The notes under the pieces: model-generated | Told to the model about the DNA's origin: nothing | The model's input: the letters and a program-made list of their open reading frames with translations, nothing else | The model's database searches: none | Source of the DNA: Spirochaetaceae bacterium | Lineage (GTDB): Bacteria; Spirochaetota; Spirochaetia; DSM-27196; SKKC01 | DNA length: 7,630 nt | Direction of reading: 5' to 3' | NCBI GenBank assembly: GCA_003554375.1 | Contig: PWGF01000190.1 | Location: forward strand, 1-7,630 | Translations under genes and position numbers: made by a program | Part shown: in pieces, positions 1-5,324 of the stretch | Layout of the letters: each line of letters begins with the position of its first letter | Position numbering within the stretch: position 1 is the stretch's first letter

Positions 1-132
1 CGGGGCGTGCTTTTCGGGCTCCGCTCACGCTCCGCCCGGCACGCCCCTCGCGGGCTTCCGCTTCCCCCACCACCGCCGCGGCTCCGCCGGCCTGCTCCCG
101 GCCGGACCGCCTTCGCCTGCGCGGTGCCGCCC
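1..132 (+). repeat. GC-rich structured repeat, copy 1
   Basis: This segment matches 1070-1201 with only four mismatches (window positions 13, 26, 54 and 129). It can fold strongly: GGGGCGTGC (2-10) pairs with GCACGCCCC (39-47) around an inner CGGGC/GCCCG pair (15-19 with 34-38), and CCGGCC (87-92) pairs with GGCCGG (100-105) around a 7-base loop. It starts at or before the window edge, so its left end is unknown. It lies 18 bases beyond the stop of the coiled-coil gene and could help end that transcript. An open plus frame runs through it, but I consider it noncoding because two of the three changes inside that frame alter the amino acid. It is probably a dispersed noncoding repeat; I cannot assign it to a named family. 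Confidence 0.85.
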
Positions 133-150
133 CGCCCGCTCGCGATGACC

Positions 151-630
151 CTATCCGAACAGCCGGATGACCGTCATCATCGTAGCCAGCACCACAAAGA
201 ACGTGCTACTGAGCACCACCACTGTGTTGAAGCGCTTGTCCACCTGCTCGAAGCGCTTGTCCACCTGCTCAAAACGCTTGTCCACCTGCTCAAAGCGCTT
301 ATCCATTTGCGCCTGCATGTCTTCGAAGCGCTTGTCGACCTGCTCGAAGCGCTTATCCACCGCGGCAAAGCGCTCGTCCATGCGAGCAAACCCTTGCTCC
401 ATCCGCTCAGCGATCAGCTTGATCTCGCTGCGCACCCCGGCGAACTCGCTCTGCATTTCACCGCGTAACTCACCGATCTGCGTCCCGGTCTTTGCAGACC
501 GGCTCTCGTGCTCCTGTCGGCCGACCATACGGTCAGCGAGGATGGTGACATAGCGGTGCAGCGCGCGCTTGTCCTTGACCTCGAAAGCGTGCTCGAGCTC
601 GGTTTCCAGGAGTTCGATAATATCGCTCAT
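151..630 (-). CDS. tail-anchored coiled-coil heptad-repeat protein (Bdr-like layout)
   Basis: The product is 159 residues. The N-terminal third is charged and helical (ELLETELEHAF, then YVTILADRM). The centre is coiled coil: from about residue 85 to 137 it is built of heptads of the type DKRFEQV, interrupted once by an 11-residue unit (DKRFEDMQAQM). The last ~22 residues are a hydrophobic helix ending IRLFG, so the protein is probably a C-terminally anchored membrane protein with its coiled coil in the cytoplasm. I chose ATG 630 because GGGAG lies 5 bases upstream; an alternative start at 660 adds ten residues but overlaps the likely promoter. Borrelia Bdr proteins and many small proteobacterial proteins share the design of repeats plus a terminal membrane helix. 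That is a resemblance of layout, not shown homology. No enzymatic role is visible; oligomeric scaffolding is a guess. Confidence 0.8.
   Translation of the reverse strand: MSDIIELLETELEHAFEVKDKRALHRYVTILADRMVGRQEHESRSAKTGTQIGELRGEMQSEFAGVRSEIKLIAERMEQGFARMDERFAAVDKRFEQVDKRFEDMQAQMDKRFEQVDKRFEQVDKRFEQVDKRFNTVVVLSSTFFVVLATMMTVIRLFG
217..378 (-). repeat. 21-bp in-frame tandem repeats encoding DKRFEQV heptads
   Basis: Inside the coiled-coil gene, 21-bp units encode DERFAAV, DKRFEQV, an 11-residue variant, DKRFEQV three times and DKRFNTV. The units at 238-300 differ by only a few bases, mostly silent, so the array expanded recently or is kept uniform by recombination. Copy number could vary between strains without breaking the frame. 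Confidence 0.85.
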
Positions 631-651
631 GGCCTCTCCCATGACACTCAC

Positions 652-657
652 AGTATA
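652..657 (-). promoter_or_regulatory. possible -10 box of the coiled-coil gene
   Basis: TATACT on the minus strand lies 21 bases upstream of ATG 630, giving a predicted leader of about 15 bases that contains the GGGAG ribosome site. The hexamer at -35 spacing (TAGCCG) is poor, so this is a weak or activator-dependent promoter, if real. Confidence 0.4.
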
Positions 658-691
658 CACCGTGGCCTACGGCACGGCTACGGTGGCCGCG

Positions 692-813
692 GCGGAGTTT
701 CGTACTGCCGCGGCAGCTCTCGGATGTACGGCGCACCGCCGGTCGGCGCGGTCGGCTCCCGGCGCCGAGGGCCCGGCCACGCGGAAGTCAGCCGCCGGCG
801 TACGAAACACCGC
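692..813. repeat. long inverted repeat, possible MITE-like or hairpin element
   Basis: The left arm GCGGAGTTTCGTAC (692-705) and the right arm (800-813, reverse complement GCGGTGTTTCGTAC) match at 13 of 14 bases. The match continues inward (GCCGCGGC against GCCGGCGGC) with two small gaps, so the arms reach about 23 bases. The roughly 75-base centre is very GC-rich and has nested complementary stretches such as CTCGG (719-723) with CCGAG (765-769). No coding frame in it looks convincing and I found no target-site duplication. It could be a small nonautonomous element, a structured RNA or an old palindrome. Confidence 0.55.
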
Positions 814-814
814 G

Positions 815-1069
815 CATTACAGCCCCGTCACTAACTAGTACAGACACAAATGCGCGAATCCTTGAGAATTGGTACCACAAGACCATACGAACGGTTGGGG
901 GAGGGCCGGCCGTGGTCCGGAAAGCTGAAGATTGTCCCGGGTGACCGAAACGGACGCTTCGGTAGCCGGTCATGATGCACCTCCGGGTGGGCAACACCCG
1001 AAGAACGTGAGGCGCGGATTGTTCGGGAAAAGCATCCCCCACGCTCCAGCCCGCGTGCCCTCCGGGCAC
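815..1069. other. intergenic stretch without a convincing gene
   Basis: No frame here shows recognisable protein features. A weak plus-strand promoter-like pair is present (TTGAGA at 862-867, 16-base spacer, CATACG at 884-889). Two short hairpins are visible: CGGGTG (984-989) with CACCCG (995-1000), and GTGCCC (1055-1060) with GGGCAC (1064-1069). The second directly abuts repeat copy 2 and may belong to the full repeat unit. Confidence 0.4.
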
Positions 1070-1201
1070 CGGGGCGTGCTTATCGGGCTCCGCTTACGCT
1101 CCGCCCGGCACGCCCCTCGCGGTCTTCCGCTTCCCCCACCACCGCCGCGGCTCCGCCGGCCTGCTCCCGGCCGGACCGCCTTCGCCTGCGCGGTGCCACC
1201 C
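1070..1201 (+). repeat. GC-rich structured repeat, copy 2
   Basis: This is the second copy of the repeat at 1-132, in the same orientation. It keeps the 9-bp outer stem (GGGGCGTGC with GCACGCCCC) and the CCGGCC/GGCCGG hairpin. It sits just upstream of the serine hydrolase remnant, in the place where that gene's promoter would be expected, and may have separated the gene from its promoter. An open frame from 932 passes through it into the hydrolase, which would mislead gene prediction into a long artificial N-terminus. Confidence 0.85.
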
Positions 1202-1258
1202 GCCGCCGGGCCGCGTCGGTCTCGATGGACGGCGAAATGCAACCCGGATGTAGGGAGA

Positions 1259-2612
1259 ATGACCGACGCACCCCCGCTCTCCCGCGGGGCGCGTGGCGGA
1301 TCGTGTCGGGAGAACTGCCGACTGACAGCCGGGCTTCCGGCGTTCCTTATTGCCGCGATACTTCTCGGTGGGATCCTGGGGTGCGCCACAACGCGCCCGC
1401 TTGAGGAGCCGCTACCCGAGGAAATGGACCGCGAGCAGGCAATTGAACACGCAAGGGAACTCATGGAGTCGGAAATGGACAGGCTCGATATCCCCGGCGC
1501 CGCGGTAGCGGTCTCCGACGCCGACGGCACCATCTGGACCGAAGGCTTCGGCAAGGCCGGCGAAGAGCGCGAGTTTGCGCCGGAGACGGTCACGAATATC
1601 GGCTCGGTCTCCAAGCTCTTCACCGGTATCGCGGTCATGCGGCTTGTCGAAGAGGGCGAGGTCGATCTCGACGCGCCGCTCTCGGAGTATCTGCCGGAGT
1701 TCGAGCCGCGCACGCGCGGCGCCGAGCCGGACGACATCACCGTGCGAAGCGTGCTTTCGCACCACTCCGGGCTCGCGCGGGACTACTTCGCTGATTGGAT
1801 GGTTGCCGAGTCGTTCGCCGACGTTGGACGGCGGCCGTACGCGGAAACAGCCGCGCTCGCCTCGGAGACGGCCGTCGCCTACGAGCCGTATACGGTCTGG
1901 TCGTACAGCAACCTCGGCTACGAGCTTCTGGGGCTGGTTGTCGAAGCCGCTTCCGGCGAGGACTTCAACGACTACGTCATGCAAGAGATCCTCGAGCCCG
2001 CGGGCATGGACTCATCTTCGTTCGTATATCGGGAGGAGCAGGCCGATGGACGGCAACTGGGCTTCGCTCCTGGGTCTTGTTCGGATCGAGCGTTCAGGCG
2101 GTGACCTGGAGATGGAGCTCGCAGGGCAGACGCTCGATCTTGTATACCGCGGCAACGGTGAGTTCAGCGCGGAATACCGGCTTCTGGGCCTTATTCCGAT
2201 CTCGGTACCCATGCTCGATGCTCTATCGTTTCAGGCTCAGCACCTCGAGGGCGAGGACTACATTATCCCGCGCTCCAACGGCATGAAGGTCGGTCTCATG
2301 TCTGAGGCTACCGTCTCGGAGCCTGACCCGGCGTGGGAGGAGCGGTTCGGCTCCTGGGTGCCGACCGACGACGCTGTCGGCGATCTCATGGGAATTGACC
2401 GAATCGAGCTACGCCGGCACGAAGAAACCGGTTTGTACGTGATCACGCAACATGGGGACGGTCAGGAGATGGATATCCCGGTAACCTTCAGTGGCCGCGA
2501 CGAACTCTCCGTGCAGGGATACGGAGCTCCATTCACCTCGGCTCGCGCCTATGCCGAAGAGGGTGTCGAGTATATCGACGTCCACGGCCTGCGGTTCGAG
2601 CGGGCCGAGTAG
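1259..2612 (+). pseudogene. class C beta-lactamase-type serine hydrolase lipoprotein, internally deleted and frameshifted
   Basis: From ATG 1259 the frame gives a 281-residue fragment. A hydrophobic stretch ends in the lipobox ILGC (Cys42), so it was an exported lipoprotein. The hydrolase domain shows the nucleophile motif SVSK (Ser116, Lys119) and YSN (Tyr216), followed by the typical sequence ending PAGMDSSSF. The family's third motif (HxG or KTG) is absent, and the frame ends at 2104 after unrelated residues. In another frame, from about 2046 to the stop at 2612, a C-terminal domain resumes (LLGLVRIERSGGDLEMEL onward, with LLGLIPISVP) as found after the catalytic domain in related hydrolases. 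About 100-150 residues are therefore missing and the frame is shifted. PF00144 enzymes act on peptidoglycan-like peptides, beta-lactams or esters; this copy should be inactive. The ATG has a purine-rich but too close GGGAG, so the start is uncertain. Confidence 0.8.
2031..2048 (+). promoter_or_regulatory. strong Shine-Dalgarno and ATG before the hydrolase C-terminal fragment
   Basis: GGGAGGAG (2031-2038) precedes ATG 2046 by 7 bases, and that ATG opens the frame encoding the complete C-terminal domain (188 residues, stop at 2612). The fragment could thus be translated alone. Since the site lies at the deletion junction it may be chance; without a signal peptide the fragment would stay in the cytoplasm. 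Confidence 0.35.
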
Positions 2613-2665
2613 GCGGATCAGGCGGATCAGGCGGAGAGGCACGCACGAGGCGGATAGATAGCGTG

Positions 2666-2740
2666 TAGCACCAGCCCGGGTAGCGCCGGCGCGGGTGGTA
2701 CCAGCCCGGGTAACGCCGGCGCGGGTAGCGCCGGCGCGCT
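2666..2740. repeat. five 15-bp tandem repeats
   Basis: Five adjoining 15-bp units start at 2666, 2681, 2696, 2711 and 2726. Two types are present: TRGYACCAGCCCGGG (units 1 and 3) and TARCGCCGGCGCGGG (units 2, 4 and 5, the last with a changed end). Units of the second type with TAG contain the palindrome GCGCCGGCGC. A smaller 9-bp repeat, GGCGGATCA, precedes it near 2614-2634. The array lies between the converging ends of the hydrolase remnant and the HU-fold gene and can form hairpins, so it may work as a two-way terminator. The minus frame through it would encode five AGxTR pentapeptides, but I see no sign that it is translated. Confidence 0.8.
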
Positions 2741-2755
2741 CTTTACTCGGCGTTC

Positions 2756-3625
2756 TCATTTGCCCTTGATGCTCTCCGGATGCACCGCGCTGATCCGCTC
2801 TCGCAGGCGCTTGGAAAAGCTCATTCGGGGGACGGCGCGCTCGGGCTTTGCGGGGACGAGGACCTCCTCTCCGGTCCGGGGATTACGCGCCAGGCGAGCT
2901 TTGCGGGGCGGCCGCGGCGCGACCGTCAGCCGTCCCAGACGCCCCAGCGGAACCCGTTCACCGAGCGCCATCCCGGTCTCGGCAGTGGTGAGAAAGTCGT
3001 CGACGATCTGCTTGGCCAGTGCCTGCGGGATGCCGTTTTTCGCGGCAACGTAGGCAATCATCGATCTGGTGGTGAAATGGTCGGGTGCCTGGCCGTGAGC
3101 CATGACCGCCTGATTGAGCTTGAGAAAGCCGTTTGTGAGGAACGTGGCGGCTTCGCGGAGCCGCCGGTCTTGATCGGCTGCACTCAGATCGGGCTCGAAG
3201 CCGGCGATACGCATAAGCTCCGAGGTCCGCTCGACCGGCGAGCTGCTCAGCGTGAGTGGGTCACCGACGCGGGCCGGACCGGTCAGAGATACGCCGTCCG
3301 TTCTGACGATGTCGGGCACGTCTTCGCGCAGCTCGATGCTCGCGTACTCGAGCCACCGTCCATCGGCGCCTTCGGAGAGCGGCCCCAGCACGACAAGCGA
3401 TCCGGAACGGGTGACGCCGATGAAGCCCCGGGGATCATCGGAGTCCAGATGCTCCAGAGGCACCATTCTGAGCGCCTCGATCTGTTCGTCGACCAGTTTG
3501 CGCTTTGAGACCCAGTTCCGCGCCAGACGCTCCAGAAGGTCGGGCTCTCCGGGCAGCCCGTCTTGTTGTGAGAGCGCGCGCAGCTGGCGCTGAACAGCTT
3601 CCGGCAGTTGTTCGAATTGACTCAT
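2756..3625 (-). CDS. long protein with C-terminal HU/IHF-type DNA-binding domain
   Basis: The product is 289 residues. Residues ~184-278 fit the HU/IHF fold: a helical part (TTRSMIAYVAAKNG, then VDDFLTTAETGMALGERVPL), the turn GRLGRLTV, and the DNA-intercalating arm RNPRTGEEVLVPA, where Pro249 follows RN as in HU. Ordinary HU is about 90 residues, so about 180 are added in front. That part has a charged helical start (1-55), a beta-rich segment (PRGFIGVTRSGSLVVLGPL), and a helical linker up to 180. I do not recognise it. The protein probably binds DNA as a dimer; the N-terminal part may bind a partner or a second site. The start ATG 3625 overlaps the stop of the upstream OmpA-domain gene as ATGA, suggesting coupled translation, and no clear ribosome site is present. 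Confidence 0.85.
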   Translation of the reverse strand: MSQFEQLPEAVQRQLRALSQQDGLPGEPDLLERLARNWVSKRKLVDEQIEALRMVPLEHLDSDDPRGFIGVTRSGSLVVLGPLSEGADGRWLEYASIELREDVPDIVRTDGVSLTGPARVGDPLTLSSSPVERTSELMRIAGFEPDLSAADQDRRLREAATFLTNGFLKLNQAVMAHGQAPDHFTTRSMIAYVAAKNGIPQALAKQIVDDFLTTAETGMALGERVPLGRLGRLTVAPRPPRKARLARNPRTGEEVLVPAKPERAVPRMSFSKRLRERISAVHPESIKGK

Positions 3626-4785
3626 GATCTAAGAGTATAGCATGGCTGCGCGGGAGGGACCGGGTGTGCCCCCGTGCGCCATGACACGCGGCAGGCGAGC
3701 GTGAGCTTCTCACTGTCGAGGGCGCCGTCGCGGATGAAGTGCTCGGCCACAGCTTGAGCCCGCGCGAGCGCGAGACTCTGCCGCCCCTCGCGGGTTCCCC
3801 GGTCGGTCGTGTGCCCCACGAGCAGGATGGGGTATTCATGGTATCGCTCAAGGATTGGCGCAAGCTCTTCGAGCCGTTCTTCGACCTCCGGCAGGAACCG
3901 CGTCGAATCGGGCTCGAAGAGGATCCCCGACAGCGTGAGCCGGACCCCGCGCTCGTCCTCTTCTACCGTCGTGTCCGGAATCTCGCGTTCCCGGATCTCC
4001 CGGCGGAGCTCATCGACGATGCCGTCGCGGTCCAAGGTCTCGACGGGGTGCCATATCCGCGTACCGCAATCGACAAACCGGTAGACGTCACCCGCAACGA
4101 GCACGGCGTAGTCTCGTGCGTACTCTTCTCGCAGCGGAGTTCCCGCTTCGAAATCGAAGAGAAGAACGGTCTCGCTCGATCCGACCACGCGTTCGATGCG
4201 ACGGTGTAGCTCCCCCTTGGAGGAGCGCGTGAGGTCGAAATCAAACGAGTATTCGATCCGGGCAAGCTCTCTTCCGTCGCGCTCCTCGTAACCGGTGAAC
4301 ACATAGTCGACGTCGATCGGAAAGCGCGAAAGCTCCCCGTCGCCAAAGAGGTCCTGAACCTCCGTTGCGGGATGCGTCCAGCGGTCTCCGGGCGAGACGG
4401 AACCGTCCGGAAACGCGGGTGCGCTGTGCTTGGTGGGGACGCGGGTGTCGCTGTCGATTGTCAGGCGGCCGCGGCCGTCCCGCCGGTACCTGATCTCCAG
4501 GAAGTCGCTCACACCGAGGGTTTGCCTGCCCGCAAGCACGTTGGTGATGTTGAAATAGGAGAGGTCGGAGATCTCCGCCCCGTCGTCATCGACGGCCGTG
4601 ACCGTTCTCACGGTTCGGTACTCCTGATCGTACTCAGCCGGCAGCGCTCCGTTGACGAACTGCGCGCCGTGGATGCGGGCTTCAATCCGTTGCCGGCTTC
4701 CCGGCTCGTGCTCGAACTCCAGAGTGAGCGACGAAAGCGGGAGGGAGAGAAACAGAAGACCGAGGCTCATCGCACAAGATCTCAT
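3622..4785 (-). CDS. exported protein with C-terminal OmpA-type domain, degenerate end
   Basis: The product is 387 residues. A signal peptide is clear (MRSCAMSLGLLFLSLPLSS). The next ~240 residues are beta-rich (EFEHEPGSRQRIEARIHG, DFLEIRYRRDGRGRLTID) and not recognised. An OmpA-type domain begins near residue 275 (VRLTLSGILFEPDSTRFLP) and includes VGHTTDRGT and LALARAQAV. Arg342 matches the conserved arginine of OmpA, but Thr327 stands where classical OmpA has the aspartate that binds the peptide stem of peptidoglycan. After KLTLA the expected ending (G-x-G, then N-x-x-x-x-GR-x-x-NRRVE) is absent; the last ~20 residues look frame-shifted or truncated. I chose ATG 4785 because AAGAGG lies 5 bases upstream and the longer TTG start at 4830 falls on the -35 element. 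It was probably a periplasmic or outer-membrane envelope protein; whether it is still functional is open. Confidence 0.75.
   Translation of the reverse strand: MRSCAMSLGLLFLSLPLSSLTLEFEHEPGSRQRIEARIHGAQFVNGALPAEYDQEYRTVRTVTAVDDDGAEISDLSYFNITNVLAGRQTLGVSDFLEIRYRRDGRGRLTIDSDTRVPTKHSAPAFPDGSVSPGDRWTHPATEVQDLFGDGELSRFPIDVDYVFTGYEERDGRELARIEYSFDFDLTRSSKGELHRRIERVVGSSETVLLFDFEAGTPLREEYARDYAVLVAGDVYRFVDCGTRIWHPVETLDRDGIVDELRREIREREIPDTTVEEDERGVRLTLSGILFEPDSTRFLPEVEERLEELAPILERYHEYPILLVGHTTDRGTREGRQSLALARAQAVAEHFIRDGALDSEKLTLACRVSWRTGAHPVPPAQPCYTLRS
3634..3639 (-). promoter_or_regulatory. possible -10 box giving a leaderless HU-fold mRNA
   Basis: TATACT on the minus strand ends 8 bases before ATG 3625, inside the last codons of the upstream gene. 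Transcription would begin almost at the ATG, which fits the missing ribosome site. The -35 region (around GGTCCC) is poor, so this rests on one hexamer. Confidence 0.25.
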
Positions 4786-4802
4786 CGTCGCCTCTTGTTC
4801 CC

Positions 4803-4830
4803 GGTATAGCCCACTCCTCGGACGAATCAA
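4803..4830 (-). promoter_or_regulatory. sigma-70-like promoter of the OmpA-domain gene
   Basis: On the minus strand TTGATT (4825-4830) and TATACC (4803-4808) are separated by 16 bases. Transcription would start near 4796, giving a leader of about 11 bases that begins with the AAGAGG ribosome site. This is the best promoter match in the window and would also drive the overlapping HU-fold gene. Confidence 0.6.
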
Positions 4831-4925
4831 GGTGTGAGGAGACAGCGGGATTACCGAGGAAACGTATACGGTCGACTACTCGCTTGCCTCGCGTGCGAGC
4901 AGTGCGTACGAGCTATCCGGACCGG

Positions 4926-5274
4926 CTAGCGGGGAAGGAGCGCTTCCATCTTGCGGTAGATAAGCCGCGCGGTGCGGCGCGGGCAGAGCCGGTAGAGGCG
5001 GTCCAGCAAGCGCGCGTCGCGGCCAACGAGAATCCGGGACCGGTTGCGTTCGACGCCGTCGAGTCTAGTCCGGGCAGCCACTGAGGGCGGGAGCGGCTTG
5101 AAAAACCGGATCGCCGCCGCCGAGGGGCCGCGGCCGGTTCCGCGGCCCTTGAAACGGCTGTATGATCCCGGCATTGTTGATGAGCCCGTCGATTGCTCCG
5201 TGTTGTGCCGGGAGCTGATCGGGGAGCTTCTCTACCGCCCGAATGATCGGGAGAAGGCGAGGGCAATGAACGCA
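4926..5274 (-). pseudogene. short-chain dehydrogenase/reductase remnant, internally deleted
   Basis: Two pieces of an SDR oxidoreductase remain on the minus strand. Piece one (5244 down to 5152) reads HGAIDGLINNAGIIQPF, with the NNAG motif that follows the NAD(P)-binding beta strand. Piece two (about 5110 down to the stop at 4926) is in another frame and reads RNRSRILVGRDARLLDRLYR, then PRRTARLIYRKMEALLP, the usual C-terminal end of one SDR subgroup. Missing are the N-terminal glycine-rich TGxxxGxG motif and the whole centre with the catalytic Ser and YxxxK. No start codon fits. A full SDR is about 250-280 residues; fewer than 100 survive. TTTCAAG occurs on both sides of the gap, which may reflect recombination between short repeats. 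It cannot encode an active enzyme. Confidence 0.75.
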
Positions 5275-5309
5275 CTCCGGCTACCCGGCTTCAGGCCGGG
5301 TAGCCGGAG
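5275..5309 (-). terminator. perfect 15-bp-stem hairpin after the FMN-binding lipoprotein gene
   Basis: CTCCGGCTACCCGGC (5275-5289) is exactly complementary to GCCGGGTAGCCGGAG (5295-5309) around a 5-base loop. It begins 15 bases beyond the stop of the lipoprotein gene. The following bases (TGCGTTCATT on the minus strand) are only partly T-rich, so it is either an imperfect intrinsic terminator or an RNA-stabilising or repetitive palindrome. Confidence 0.65.
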
Positions 5310-5324
5310 AATAGGTGAGTGGTG

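Noticed and set aside
220..378. Repeated 21-bp units considered as a CRISPR array
   Set aside because: There are no spacers; units adjoin directly and encode heptads in one frame.
7..468. Open plus-strand frame through repeat copy 1 and the coiled-coil gene
   Set aside because: It is the shadow of the 21-bp repeats on the opposite strand (LLEALVHLL-type repeats) and starts inside the noncoding repeat.
788..1069. Minus-strand frame of 93 residues between the repeats
   Set aside because: Composition is unlike a protein and it overlaps the inverted repeat arm; no conserved motif visible.
932..1258. N-terminal extension of the serine hydrolase frame beginning at 932
   Set aside because: It reads through repeat copy 2 as a proline/arginine-rich stretch and would put ~150 residues before the lipoprotein signal.
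2409..2759. Minus-strand frame with AGxTR pentapeptide repeats
   Set aside because: It is antisense to the hydrolase C-terminal domain and its repeats come from the 15-bp array; no ribosome site or known motif.
4785..4830. TTG start at 4830 for the OmpA-domain gene
   Set aside because: This TTG is part of the -35 element TTGATT, and the signal peptide and ribosome site fit ATG 4785.
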